From a virus: 37,588 nucleotides of DNA. Made by a program: the position numbers and the translations under genes. The DNA lies in the IMG/VR virus record IMGVR_UViG_3300005096_000107, positions 1-37,588 of that record; one strand, given 5' to 3'. Each line of letters begins with the position of its first letter. The stretch's first letter is position 1. The notes beneath the pieces were generated by a model, which searched no databases, was not told the origin of the DNA, and worked only from the letters and a program-made list of their open reading frames with translations. Of this stretch, positions 1-7,564 are shown piece by piece.

Positions 1-91
1 AAAGATAGTTTAGTAGCGAAAGAATTAAAGGGGATCGACGATGAAGACGATTAAAATTAACATAATAAAAAAAATGGAAATAACTAAAGTA
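1..91. repeat. Terminal direct repeat (left copy), circular-assembly overlap
   Basis: The first 91 bases are identical to bases 37498-37588. The gene starting at 37240 stops inside the right copy (TAA at 37549-37551, equal to 52-54 here), and the gene at 41 starts inside it, so reading continues across the join. The simplest reading is a circular or circularly permuted genome of 37497 bp, with an overlap left by the assembler. A true short terminal repeat is less likely but not excluded. Confidence 0.93.
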
Positions 92-703
92 ATAAGAAAA
101 AGAGGACGCATGAGATTAGCAGAAAATGTTAATTATCAATTGAGAGATAAAAATGGAGAGATTAAGCCGTTATTTGCGGTTAATAAATTAGGGCGTTTTA
201 TTTTGGAAAAAGCACGAAAAAACTTTGCAATCGGAAATGAAGAATCGATAAAAACAAAACTCGCATTATACGGTCTCCGTATTCCCGGAATAACAGGAAA
301 TTGGACAAACAAAATGCAAGTTTCAAATCTTGTTACAAATGCCGGTATGGCAGGCGTTGCTTCGCGTATAAACGGCGCCGGGGCAGAAGCAGCGTTTACA
401 TATATTGCAATCGGTATCGGCGCAACAGCGGCCAATGTAGCCGATACTACACTTGGGTCAGAAATTACGACAGGAGGCGGAGAACGCGCGAACTCAACCG
501 CTTCAAGGACAACGACAGATGTAACGAATGATACAGCGACGCTAGTAAATACTTTTAGTTTTACAGCGTCTTTCGCGATAACAGAAAGCGGAGTATTAAA
601 CGCAGCAAGCACCGGCGTATTACTTTGCCGTCAAGTATTTTCGGCCATCAATGTTGCTAATGGCGACAGTCTTCAGGTGACTTGGGATGTTGATGTTGAT
701 TAG
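41..703 (+). CDS. Small virion structural protein, paralogue of the 10941 gene
   Basis: Unrecognised protein of 220 residues. After a basic N-terminus it has a region rich in Ala, Thr, Gly and Ser ending in alternating hydrophobic beta-strand-like segments (QVTWDVDVD), typical of virion surface or fibre-associated proteins. It resembles the protein at 10941-11510: both have a V-x-N-L-x-V-T-x-A-G-type motif, then T-T-L-G-x-E and a Thr/Ser-rich beta region. ATG 41 has an AAGGGG motif seven bases upstream, but the paralogue's N-terminus (MQIKEKGKIKGEM) matches better from ATG 74 (MEITKVIRKRGRM), which also follows the A-rich pattern of most starts here. It lies between a coiled-coil gene and the fibre at 793 and is followed by a terminator. 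A virion role is inferred. Confidence 0.8.
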   Translation: MKTIKINIIKKMEITKVIRKRGRMRLAENVNYQLRDKNGEIKPLFAVNKLGRFILEKARKNFAIGNEESIKTKLALYGLRIPGITGNWTNKMQVSNLVTNAGMAGVASRINGAGAEAAFTYIAIGIGATAANVADTTLGSEITTGGGERANSTASRTTTDVTNDTATLVNTFSFTASFAITESGVLNAASTGVLLCRQVFSAINVANGDSLQVTWDVDVD

Positions 704-728
704 TATAATAAGTTGCGCTCAATAAATA

Positions 729-764
729 AACAAATGGGCGCCTATTGTTTGGCGCCCATTTGTT
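729..764. terminator. Strong hairpin terminator, 14-bp stem
   Basis: AACAAATGGGCGCC at 729-742 pairs perfectly with GGCGCCCATTTGTT at 751-764 around an 8-base loop. It sits between the stop at 703 and the promoter of the next gene and ends the preceding unit. No long U tract follows, so it may act from both sides or need a factor. Confidence 0.75.
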
Positions 765-773
765 ATATAAAAT

Positions 774-781
774 GTTATAAT
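774..781 (+). promoter_or_regulatory. Promoter of the repeat-fibre gene, TG-extended -10
   Basis: TATAAT at 776-781 is preceded by TG at 773-774 (TGT-TATAAT). No convincing -35 is seen. Eleven bases separate the hexamer from ATG 793, which predicts a 5' leader of only about 5 nt. It lies directly after the 729-764 terminator, so the fibre gene has its own promoter. Confidence 0.6.
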
Positions 782-792
782 GTATGTAACTT

Positions 793-2886
793 ATGCTAAA
801 AAAATATATAACAAAACAGAATACATATATAAAAGATATTCAAAGCGACCCAAGAGAAAAAATTGAGGTTGAAATTGGTGACGCAAAACAAAAGAAGTTT
901 ATACCACAATTCAAGACAAAGCATTGGGACAACGAAACCAATTTTTCACTTCGATATATAGACGACTTGAGCGGAACGGTTAGACAGGTTGGAAATAAAA
1001 TCGAGTATATAAAAGCCAAAGAGGAGGTACACTTTTATGACAAGCCAAATGCAGGCGAAAAAGGAGGATACGAAATTGAGGTGTTATTGAAAGAAAAGCC
1101 GGCAAGTAATAAAATACAATTTTCAATACAGACAAAGGGGCTTAATTTTTATTATCAGCCACCACTCACAGCACAAGAAAAAAAAGACGGCGCAGAGCGA
1201 GCAGAAAATGTTATTGGCTCGTATGCAGTTTATAACAAGGTAAATAAAGGCAACTATATTGGCGGAAAGAATTATGCAACAGGCAAGGCATTTCACATTT
1301 ATCGTCCAAAAATTATAGACAAAAATGGTGTAGAAGTATGGGGTGGATTAAATATTGACGAAAAGAAAGGGTCACTCACAGTGACAGTGCCACAGCAATT
1401 TCTTGATACTGCGGTATATCCGATATTGGTTGACCCAACTTTTGGATATACGAGTATTGGGGCGTCATATCAGTCAACATCAAGTTCTTATACATCAGTA
1501 CAAAGATTAGAAAAATACACAGTTGCAGACAATTTCACTCTTGATAGTTTATCTGCGTATATGTACAAAAGTACAAGTACCGTAGGGTGTAAATTGGCAC
1601 TGTATGATGACACATCAAATAAACCAATAAATAGACTGGCACTTTCAGCCCTATTTTATCCAACGACAACAAAGGCGTGGATTACAAAAGCATTAACAAC
1701 ACCATCACAGACAGCAGGAGACTTTTGGATAAGTATATCAGGTTATGCCAACGGAATTGGAGGAGGTAGTCTTATTGCCTACGATACTGTTGCAAGTATC
1801 AATTACACAGCGGCGGCTGATGATTCTGAAGCAATAGATGCAGACCCATACGCAGGCGGTACTGGATATAGTTATACACGACAATTCTCTTTTTACGCAA
1901 CATACACAGTAGCAAGCAACAATTTCACAAAAACATTATCAGAAGCCATTGCACTTACAGATACCAAAACATTAAAATCGCAAAAAACTTTTAGCGAGGT
2001 TTTAACTTTGGTTGCAATAATAAAAGCAAAAGCAAATAAAAAATTAACAGAAGTAATAACTTTAATAGACACGCAGGCAATCATAGGAACCTTTTATAAG
2101 ATATTCAGTGAAACAATTATAATCACGGATACAATAAGCAAGGCATTTTTGTTTATAAAAACATTCCTAGAAAATATTAAATTAGTTGACACTATAAAAA
2201 AACAAACAACAAAAATATTTAAAGAAATAATCACACTTGTAGAGAGTACTGGATTTCAAGTAAACAGAATTTTTACAGAAACGATTATTTTAGTTTCAAG
2301 CATTTTGCGCAAGACGCAAAAAAGTTTTAAAGAAACAATAACTCTTGCAGATACAATAAAAAAAGTAATAACATTATTCAGGACAATAACAGAAACGATA
2401 ACATTGGTGGATACATTGACGCGTCAATTAAATAAAATAAAACTATTTACTGAAACGATAACAATAGTTGATAATGTAAAAAAACGAGCGAGTCGCACAT
2501 TGACCGAAACAATAACAGTGATCGACACATTAACAAATACAACAATAAAATTATTTTCAGAAACGATAACATTGGTGGATAATTTGATTAAGAAAACACA
2601 GAAAACGATGATCGAAACAATAACATTATCAGACAATATAAGAATACAAATATCGCGAGTATTTAAAGAAACAATAACGGCAACAGATAATTTAACGAGT
2701 GTAATAAAAGGAAAATTCAGCAAAGGGAAAACGGTATTATTAACAACCATTGAAAATAGTGTCGCGATAATTAAAAAGGCAAAAGCGACTATTCTTAATA
2801 CTTCAAAGATTGATAAAAATGTGTTAAAATTAAAGAGTCGAGATAAACACATATTAAAAAGCAAAGATAATAAGCATATATTATAA
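793..2886 (+). CDS. Tail-fibre-like protein with 14 repeats of 18-20 residues
   Basis: A 697-residue protein with two parts. Residues 1-220 form a beta-rich region rich in Trp and Tyr, ending in a YPILVDPTFG motif, the style of phage fibre N-terminal domains. Residues 220-375 are another Ser/Thr/Tyr-rich beta domain. Residues 376-641 are about 14 tandem units of 18-20 residues with consensus K-x-F-x-E-T-I-T-L-x-D-T-x-x-K. The C-terminus is strongly basic and rich in Lys and His. Period and composition suggest an elongated homotrimeric shaft. Related short repeats end the hub protein at 9408-10928. The gene has its own promoter and is followed after 5 bases by the gp36-like gene. Receptor-binding or fibre function is inferred from architecture. 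Confidence 0.75.
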   Translation: MLKKYITKQNTYIKDIQSDPREKIEVEIGDAKQKKFIPQFKTKHWDNETNFSLRYIDDLSGTVRQVGNKIEYIKAKEEVHFYDKPNAGEKGGYEIEVLLKEKPASNKIQFSIQTKGLNFYYQPPLTAQEKKDGAERAENVIGSYAVYNKVNKGNYIGGKNYATGKAFHIYRPKIIDKNGVEVWGGLNIDEKKGSLTVTVPQQFLDTAVYPILVDPTFGYTSIGASYQSTSSSYTSVQRLEKYTVADNFTLDSLSAYMYKSTSTVGCKLALYDDTSNKPINRLALSALFYPTTTKAWITKALTTPSQTAGDFWISISGYANGIGGGSLIAYDTVASINYTAAADDSEAIDADPYAGGTGYSYTRQFSFYATYTVASNNFTKTLSEAIALTDTKTLKSQKTFSEVLTLVAIIKAKANKKLTEVITLIDTQAIIGTFYKIFSETIIITDTISKAFLFIKTFLENIKLVDTIKKQTTKIFKEIITLVESTGFQVNRIFTETIILVSSILRKTQKSFKETITLADTIKKVITLFRTITETITLVDTLTRQLNKIKLFTETITIVDNVKKRASRTLTETITVIDTLTNTTIKLFSETITLVDNLIKKTQKTMIETITLSDNIRIQISRVFKETITATDNLTSVIKGKFSKGKTVLLTTIENSVAIIKKAKATILNTSKIDKNVLKLKSRDKHILKSKDNKHIL

Positions 2887-2891
2887 AAAAC

Positions 2892-3812
2892 ATGAAAACA
2901 CTTATTGCACCAACAGAGGATTTTATTAAGGTAGAGCGAGGACTACTCGACGCGGATGTTAGCGCCGGTTCAAATGTCTCGATTACTTTATTAAACAATG
3001 ACGGCCTTAGCGAAAATGGCTTTGTTGTTATTGGTACTGAAGGGTCAGAAAAAGCAGAGATACAGCAAATCAATGCAGCCGTGACAGCCGGCACAACAAT
3101 TCAAGTTGCCACATTAAAATTCGATCATAAAAAAGGCGAGCCGATAACTCTTTACAGATACAACCAAAGGAAGTTTTACGGTTCATTAACAAAAACCGGA
3201 ACATACGCAGAATTAACAGCGGACGGCTCGCCAAAAAATATACAAGTAGACGACCCACAAGGAACAATACTTGAATACACCGGAGCAGAAGGATATTTAT
3301 ATTTCAAATCAACTTATTACAATTCACAGACAACAGACGAAACAGACACAGCAGACAGCGAAGCAGTAGAAGCAGACGAAAGCAAAAGATATACTTCGCT
3401 TTACCAAATCAGGGTACAAGCCGGACTAACAAATAATCCCTTTATCAATGACGGACGAATTGAGCGAAAAAGAAAGCAAGCGGAAAACGAGATTAACTCG
3501 GCGATTTTTGCGCGGTATCCACTCCCCTTGTCAGAAGTCCCCCCATTGCTTAATACCATTTGCGATTTATTGGCTGCCGGATATATAAATTTTGAAGAGT
3601 TTGGCCCGGACGGCGAAGGTAAAAAATGGCTAGGCGAAGCGCGCGGAATACTAAAAAGAATAATGGACGGAACGCAACGACTTATTGGAACAGACGGCAG
3701 CGAACTTTCAACAAATTCAAACACCGGAAAATTACACAGTTTTCCACAAAACGACGGAACAGAAGACGCGGACACGCCGGAGCGTTTGTTTAGCATTGAT
3801 AAAGAATATTAA
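2892..3812 (+). CDS. Head-tail connector, Mu gp36-like (DUF1320 type)
   Basis: A 306-residue protein. From about residue 167 it matches the gp36/DUF1320 family of head-completion adaptors: a helical stretch rich in charged residues, then a signature region ARYPLPLSEVPPLL near residue 205 and a helix containing the G-x-A-x-x-I-L-x-x-I pattern. The first 95 residues are an extra beta-rich domain, and residues 140-165 form an acidic Asp/Glu/Thr linker. The C-terminus is polar and probably disordered. Family members bind the portal face of the capsid and receive the tail. In its neighbourhood are a gpG-like protein and a tail terminator, split by an inserted antisense HNH gene. Confidence 0.8.
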   Translation: MKTLIAPTEDFIKVERGLLDADVSAGSNVSITLLNNDGLSENGFVVIGTEGSEKAEIQQINAAVTAGTTIQVATLKFDHKKGEPITLYRYNQRKFYGSLTKTGTYAELTADGSPKNIQVDDPQGTILEYTGAEGYLYFKSTYYNSQTTDETDTADSEAVEADESKRYTSLYQIRVQAGLTNNPFINDGRIERKRKQAENEINSAIFARYPLPLSEVPPLLNTICDLLAAGYINFEEFGPDGEGKKWLGEARGILKRIMDGTQRLIGTDGSELSTNSNTGKLHSFPQNDGTEDADTPERLFSIDKEY

Positions 3813-3817
3813 AAAAA

Positions 3818-4300
3818 TTAGCGATTATCATAACGCCTATGACAACCAACACACAAAGAAATATAATCAGAAAGACGACGCTTATATTTACCGTCAATAT
3901 TAGCCCATTCTTTGGCTTGTTTAGAGCAAAAAACACATTGTCTTTCAGTCGCTTTCCCTTTATGTTTTCTTATCCAAGTATGCAGACCTTGATAACCAAC
4001 ATTTTTACCTTTCCAACAAGAATGTTTTTTGTCGCCAAAAAACTTGCCTTTACAAGAGGTAGAACAAAATATGGCAGTTTGCTTTCTGTAAGCATGGACT
4101 TCAAATTGTTTTTTGCAAAACCTACAGATTTTAATGATACGCTTTTTAAGCGATTTATTGATTTCACTTTGATATTTCTTTTGGGCTTGATAACGACATT
4201 CAAGAGAGCAAAAATGACGGTCGTACATTTTGCGCGAAGGATATATATAAACAACTTTGCTACAATGAAAGCAGGGAATATTTTTACCAGTTTTAACCAT
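3818..4300 (-). CDS. HNH homing endonuclease with zinc ribbons, antisense
   Basis: A 160-residue protein on the - strand. It has two N-terminal CxxC-type zinc ribbons (CFHC with CSLEC, CRFC with CSTSC), then an HNH domain with CWKG, LHTWIRKHKG, CVFCSKQA, a WANIDGKYKR segment and a terminal LCVGCHRRYD. This is a common family of free-standing phage HNH endonucleases. It sits between two + strand head-completion genes, only 5 bases from the upstream gene, which fits a homing insertion. It has a private promoter (TTGACT, 17 bp, TAGAAT) with exactly six bases to the ATG, so a leaderless mRNA is predicted. Confidence 0.88.
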   Translation of the reverse strand: MVKTGKNIPCFHCSKVVYIYPSRKMYDRHFCSLECRYQAQKKYQSEINKSLKKRIIKICRFCKKQFEVHAYRKQTAIFCSTSCKGKFFGDKKHSCWKGKNVGYQGLHTWIRKHKGKATERQCVFCSKQAKEWANIDGKYKRRLSDYISLCVGCHRRYDNR

Positions 4301-4306
4301 GGCAGT

Positions 4307-4335
4307 ATTCTATGATAACTGCTATTCAAAGTCAA
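4307..4335 (-). promoter_or_regulatory. Leaderless promoter of the antisense HNH gene
   Basis: On the - strand, TTGACT (4335-4330), a 17-bp spacer, TAGAAT (4312-4307) and then six bases to the ATG at 4300. Transcription should begin at or next to the A of the ATG. The -35 overlaps the start codon of the + strand gene at 4335. Confidence 0.75.
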
Positions 4336-4799
4336 TGACATTTGCTTTAAGTTGGGTTATAGAAGGCGAGCAACAACTACTCCGAAACTTGCGCGGAGTA
4401 AAAGAAGGTATGGGAAATTGGAAGCCGGCGTTTAGAAAAACAGCAAGAGAATTAAAAAAAGTTTTTGCAAACGATGTTTTCGCGACAAAGGGAAAAGCAA
4501 TCGATGAAGACTGGCCACCATTAAAACCGGCATATCTCGCAAAAAAAAGAGCAGACGGATATTCAGCAACACCACTTATCAAAACCGGTAAAATGCAAAA
4601 GGCGTTTAGGACACAATTTGACGCAAATAGCGCGACAATATGGAACGCAATAAAATACGCAAAATACCACCAATCAAACAAGGCACGATCGAGCAACCTT
4701 CCGCGCCGCGCGATGATGAAGATAGGTAACGACCAAAAAACAATGATAGTTAAGATTTTCCACACCCACTTTATCAAAAAACTTAAAAGAGTGGTATAA
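4335..4799 (+). CDS. Virion morphogenesis protein, Mu gpG / tail-completion like
   Basis: A 154-residue protein of the phage virion morphogenesis family (gpG/gpS type). Visible hallmarks are an N-terminal helical region (RGVKEGMGNWKPAFRKTA), a DWPPLKPAYLAKK segment in the middle followed by LIKTGKMQKAF, and a KYAKYHQ motif preceding a basic region and a PRRAMMKIG segment, all typical of the family. It joins the head and tail. I chose ATG 4335 (MTFALSWVIEG) because the protein then begins like its family. An earlier ATG at 4299 would add 12 atypical residues overlapping the HNH promoter. The next gene's -10 overlaps its 3' end. Confidence 0.8.
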   Translation: MTFALSWVIEGEQQLLRNLRGVKEGMGNWKPAFRKTARELKKVFANDVFATKGKAIDEDWPPLKPAYLAKKRADGYSATPLIKTGKMQKAFRTQFDANSATIWNAIKYAKYHQSNKARSSNLPRRAMMKIGNDQKTMIVKIFHTHFIKKLKRVV

Positions 4800-4806
4800 T
4801 AAAAAT
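4795..4806 (+). promoter_or_regulatory. Leaderless promoter of the tail-terminator gene
   Basis: TGG-TATAAT (hexamer 4795-4800, extended -10) lies over the stop codon of the previous gene, with exactly six bases (AAAAAT) before ATG 4807. No good -35 is visible. Confidence 0.65.
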
Positions 4807-5310
4807 ATGGAAATATACAAAGACCCCATAATTAAAAAATATATAGACCTTATCCAAAGCGTGGTTGGAATGAGTTTTTTTAAGGGCGTATATTATGGCG
4901 ACCCGATAAGAGTACCAGTCAGCAATTTGCCGGCGCTTATAATTTCAAAGGACGAAACACGAGTAAGCAATTTAACAAACGCAGACGACGAACACTTAAT
5001 CGCGCTTACCCTAACAGTAATTACAGACATTCGCGCGGACATACAGGACGACAAATCAATTGCACCCGGAACAGCGACGCTTTATGACATCATGGAAGGA
5101 AGAGAAAGCGCCACATTGAAATTAAAAGCAAAATCGCTTTTACATATTTTGAGAAATAATTTAAGCGTCGATACTGCCCTCGGTTTGAGAACAGACCTTG
5201 GAAGTATTACACGCGTGGATTATGGAATGACAGTTGGAAAACGAGAACAAGAAGCGTGGGCAATAGAAGCTCAATTAGAATTTATCGCACATTTTACCCA
5301 ATTGAGATAA
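4807..5310 (+). CDS. Tail terminator / minor tail protein
   Basis: A 167-residue protein. The pattern of a short helix, a NLPALIISKDETRVS segment, a strand LTVITDIRAD, a long helix (LKLKAKSLLHILRNNL) and a final strand AIEAQLEFIAHF fits the fold of phage tail terminator or tail-completion proteins, which close the tail tube and bind the head connector. Its place between the gpG-like gene and the tail tube gene supports this. An HNH gene has been inserted just downstream. No close family name can be assigned by eye. Confidence 0.65.
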   Translation: MEIYKDPIIKKYIDLIQSVVGMSFFKGVYYGDPIRVPVSNLPALIISKDETRVSNLTNADDEHLIALTLTVITDIRADIQDDKSIAPGTATLYDIMEGRESATLKLKAKSLLHILRNNLSVDTALGLRTDLGSITRVDYGMTVGKREQEAWAIEAQLEFIAHFTQLR

Positions 5311-5327
5311 TGCAGTATAATTAAAAT
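5293..5327 (+). promoter_or_regulatory. Leaderless promoter of the HNH-AP2 gene
   Basis: TTTACC (5293-5298), 17 bp, TATAAT (5316-5321), then exactly six bases to ATG 5328. The -35 lies within the end of the preceding gene. Confidence 0.75.
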
Positions 5328-5807
5328 ATGAAAATAATCCCATTAACACAAAACAAAAAGGCAATTGTAAGTGACAAGGATTATAAAAAATTGTCAGTTT
5401 ATAAATGGTTTTATAGTAATGGATATGCAAAAAGGGATATATGGAAAAATGGAAAAAACAAAAGAATATATATGCACCGTGAAATTGCAAAAACACCGAA
5501 AGGAATGTTTACAGACCATATAAATTTTAACAAACTTGATAACAGGACTAAAAATTTACGAGTATGCACCAAAGGACAAAATCAAGCAAATACTGTTAAA
5601 AGAATAGATAATACATCAGGATTTAAGGGCGTGACTTGGTATAAGCGAGATAGAAAATGGCGCGCACAAATTGGCTTTAAGGGTCTTGTAAAACAACTTG
5701 GCGATTTTATAGATAAGGTCGAAGCAGCAAAAGCATATAATAACGCAGCAAGGTTGTATTTTGGAAAATATGCTATAATTAACAATATAAATAAAATAAC
5801 AATATGA
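5328..5807 (+). CDS. HNH homing endonuclease with AP2 DNA-binding domain
   Basis: A 159-residue protein. The HNH core carries YMHREI near residue 50 and TDHINFNKLDNR with catalytic Asp63-His64 and the Asn-Arg pair, followed by the usual NLRVCTKGQN strand. Residues 98-150 form an AP2/ERF-like module with GFKGVTWYKRDRKWRAQI and a final helix VEAAKAYNNAAR. HNH-AP2 proteins are free-standing homing endonucleases. It interrupts the tail cluster between the tail terminator and the 5804 gene, has its own promoter and overlaps the next gene by ATGA. The overlap means that, if it was inserted, it now contributes coupling to its neighbour. Confidence 0.9.
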   Translation: MKIIPLTQNKKAIVSDKDYKKLSVYKWFYSNGYAKRDIWKNGKNKRIYMHREIAKTPKGMFTDHINFNKLDNRTKNLRVCTKGQNQANTVKRIDNTSGFKGVTWYKRDRKWRAQIGFKGLVKQLGDFIDKVEAAKAYNNAARLYFGKYAIINNINKITI

Positions 5808-5995
5808 TTAAAGTCACAAGCACAAAGACAATTGATTTCCCGGGTTTAAAGTGGGGAATTACAAAAGGCGACGAAAGAGAATTGCCGAAAGATAAAGAAG
5901 CACAAAAAATAATTTTAGAACATCCATTGATTTCAGAAGTAAAAGGAACAACAGGAAATACAAACGACGCCAAGGACGAAGGCGGCGATAAATAA
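5804..5995 (+). CDS. Small tail-module protein, unknown
   Basis: A 63-residue protein: a compact beta-strand part (IKVTSTKTIDFPGLKWGI), a short helix and an acidic disordered tail. It is similar in outline to the two half-domains of the 34737 protein, which share the order strand, G-x-x-x-E-L-x-x-x-x-A, then a short strand. It overlaps the HNH-AP2 gene by four bases (ATGA) and lies directly before the tail tube gene. A TATAAT at 5774-5779 preceded by TGC may serve it. Function unknown. Confidence 0.65.
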   Translation: MIKVTSTKTIDFPGLKWGITKGDERELPKDKEAQKIILEHPLISEVKGTTGNTNDAKDEGGDK

Positions 5996-6021
5996 TTATC
6001 AATAATTAACATAAAAATATT

Positions 6022-7002
6022 ATGGCAAAAACAGGCGGAAGACAAGTAAATATTGGACTAGGTATCGAGTCAGCAGCCGGAACAGCTGTTGCGGAAACAA
6101 TCTTTTTACCATGGACAGGTTTTAGCGTTCAAGCAATCGCAGAAAAAGAGTTGTTTAATTCAGCGCGAGGCATAAGAAATATGGCCTCCAACTCAATGAT
6201 AAAGCGTAAATATGCGCAAGGTTCGATCAGCGCAGTAGCAAATGTAGCAAACGCTCCATACTTCTTTGGTATGGCGCTTGGAACGGTTGCAACAACAGGC
6301 CCGGTAGACAGCGCGTACGAGCATACTTGCACAGTACAAAATATAAACGCGTCAATGAAGACGGCAACGCTAACGATTGAAGATGGCGCAATACAAACAG
6401 CGCAATATACGAATGTTGTTTGCGACAGTTTAAATCTTGAAGTTTCAGACGGATACGCTTCGATCACAATGGAAGTTATCGGACAATTTGTGACAACAGA
6501 TACAATTTCAGAAAGCTACACGGAAGAAACAGAATTTGCGTATCACAACATGACGATTAAATTTGGGACTTCGGTATCGAACGCTTCAAGCCAAAGCGCA
6601 ACACCGATTAAAAGTTTCAGTTTAAACATTGCAAATAATGTTCAACTTGACGAAGCATTTTTGAGCGGAGCAAATACAATTATAAGCGGAGGACTTATTG
6701 CCGGGTCAATGCAAATTACCGGTTCATATTCGTTACATTTTGAAGACACAACAGAACTTGCAAAATACAAAGCGAACACAAAAAACGCAGCCGTCATTCA
6801 ATTTACCGGCGCAACAATCGGCTCGGCAGAAAGCGAGGAAATAAGAATTAACCTTGCAAAACTTGTATTAACAAGCCCCCCGGTCGAGTACAACATTGAC
6901 GGGCTATTGGTGCTTAACCAAGAGTTTGAAGTGGAGTACGGAGCAACAGACAGTGAAATAAGCGTCGTTGTAACGAACGAAGACGCAGGAAGCAATTATT
7001 AA
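6022..7002 (+). CDS. Major tail (tail tube) protein
   Basis: A 326-residue protein rich in beta-strand, Thr, Ala and Gly, with the start MAKTGGRQVNIGLGIESAAGTA typical of phage tail tube proteins. It then has a long beta region with alternating polar and hydrophobic residues (LNLEVSDGYASITMEVIGQF) and a C-terminal LVLTSPPVEYN segment. Tail tube subunits stack as hexameric rings around the tape measure. The position directly before the G/GT chaperone genes and the tape measure is the standard siphovirus order. The C-terminal region may include an added Ig-like domain. Confidence 0.82.
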   Translation: MAKTGGRQVNIGLGIESAAGTAVAETIFLPWTGFSVQAIAEKELFNSARGIRNMASNSMIKRKYAQGSISAVANVANAPYFFGMALGTVATTGPVDSAYEHTCTVQNINASMKTATLTIEDGAIQTAQYTNVVCDSLNLEVSDGYASITMEVIGQFVTTDTISESYTEETEFAYHNMTIKFGTSVSNASSQSATPIKSFSLNIANNVQLDEAFLSGANTIISGGLIAGSMQITGSYSLHFEDTTELAKYKANTKNAAVIQFTGATIGSAESEEIRINLAKLVLTSPPVEYNIDGLLVLNQEFEVEYGATDSEISVVVTNEDAGSNY

Positions 7003-7022
7003 AATTAACTATTTAAAAAAAC

Positions 7023-7364
7023 ATGAGTGAAAATATAAGAGATACAAAAGAACTTAAAATCGGAATACATACAATCATAGTAAATACCTATATTACAGGA
7101 AGAGAATTGCGCAACATTGAAAGCGCGATGATGGACAAATTGGAAATGAGCCAAAAAGACGGCACGCAAGAAATTACCGGCTTCAAAGGTAGTATGTTGT
7201 CAGATCGACAAGATATGCAAATTAAAGCCGTTGTCGTTTCAGTTGACGGAGTAACAGAAAATATTATTGACGCGGTGCTTGATTTGCCGGCAACAGAGAG
7301 CGAGCAAATAATGGATTATGTAAGAACACTTACAGAGCCAAAAAAAGAACAGGCCGACAACTAA
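7023..7364 (+). CDS. Tail assembly chaperone (gpG-type, lambda)
   Basis: A 113-residue, mainly helical and acidic protein between tail tube and tape measure, the position of the G chaperone of lambda-like tails. The coding sequence ends shortly after a CC-AAAAAAA-G run at 7338-7347, which lets a fraction of ribosomes shift into the -1 frame and make a longer GT protein. The short form is thought to coat the tape measure during tail assembly. Identification rests on position, size and frameshift site. Confidence 0.8.
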   Translation: MSENIRDTKELKIGIHTIIVNTYITGRELRNIESAMMDKLEMSQKDGTQEITGFKGSMLSDRQDMQIKAVVVSVDGVTENIIDAVLDLPATESEQIMDYVRTLTEPKKEQADN

Positions 7365-7558
7365 AAGCCATTACCGATTACATAGACGGTAAGTTGTCCG
7401 GCGATATGGTAATTATAGAAGTTTGTCAGATTTTCTCATGGGATTTTTATACTTACCTTGCTCAACCTTCATGGTTTCTTGATTTGATTATTGAGAAAAT
7501 GAAGATCGACGCAAAAAAATCAGAAGCGGAATTTAAAAAATCAAGGCAAACAAAATAA
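7023..7558 (+). CDS. Tail assembly chaperone GT fusion by -1 frameshift
   Basis: The zero frame reads CCA AAA AAA GAA at 7338-7349. A slip of one base back on the heptamer A AAA AAA (7340-7346) continues as AGA ACA GGC CGA and stays open to a TAA at 7556-7558, giving a fusion of about 178 residues. The added 70 residues include ITDYIDG, a Trp/Phe-rich stretch (FSWDFYTYLAQPSWF) and a basic helix. The extension has no independent start near its beginning; an internal ATG lies at about 7404. Its distance to the tape measure ATG is 6 bases. This matches the lambda G/GT arrangement, in which the T part recruits tail tube protein. Confidence 0.8.
7340..7346 (+). other. Slippery heptamer A AAA AAA for -1 frameshift
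   Basis: Seven consecutive A, phased as A AAA AAA in the zero frame and followed by G, form a standard -1 slippage site. The zero frame stops at 7362-7364 and the -1 frame is open for 70 further codons. The +1 frame closes within about 15 codons. Confidence 0.8.
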
Positions 7559-7564
7559 AAAATT

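Noticed and set aside
2424-2864. - strand frame over the fibre repeats
   Set aside because: It repeats with the same period as the + strand repeats and is a mirror of them, without an independent start or neighbour.
793-2886. Diversity-generating retroelement acting on the fibre
   Set aside because: No reverse transcriptase and no template-repeat pair was found, and the repeats are tandem units within the protein.
4299-4334. Longer start (ATG 4299) for the gpG-like protein
   Set aside because: The added 12 residues do not fit the family and overlap the promoter and start of the antisense HNH gene.
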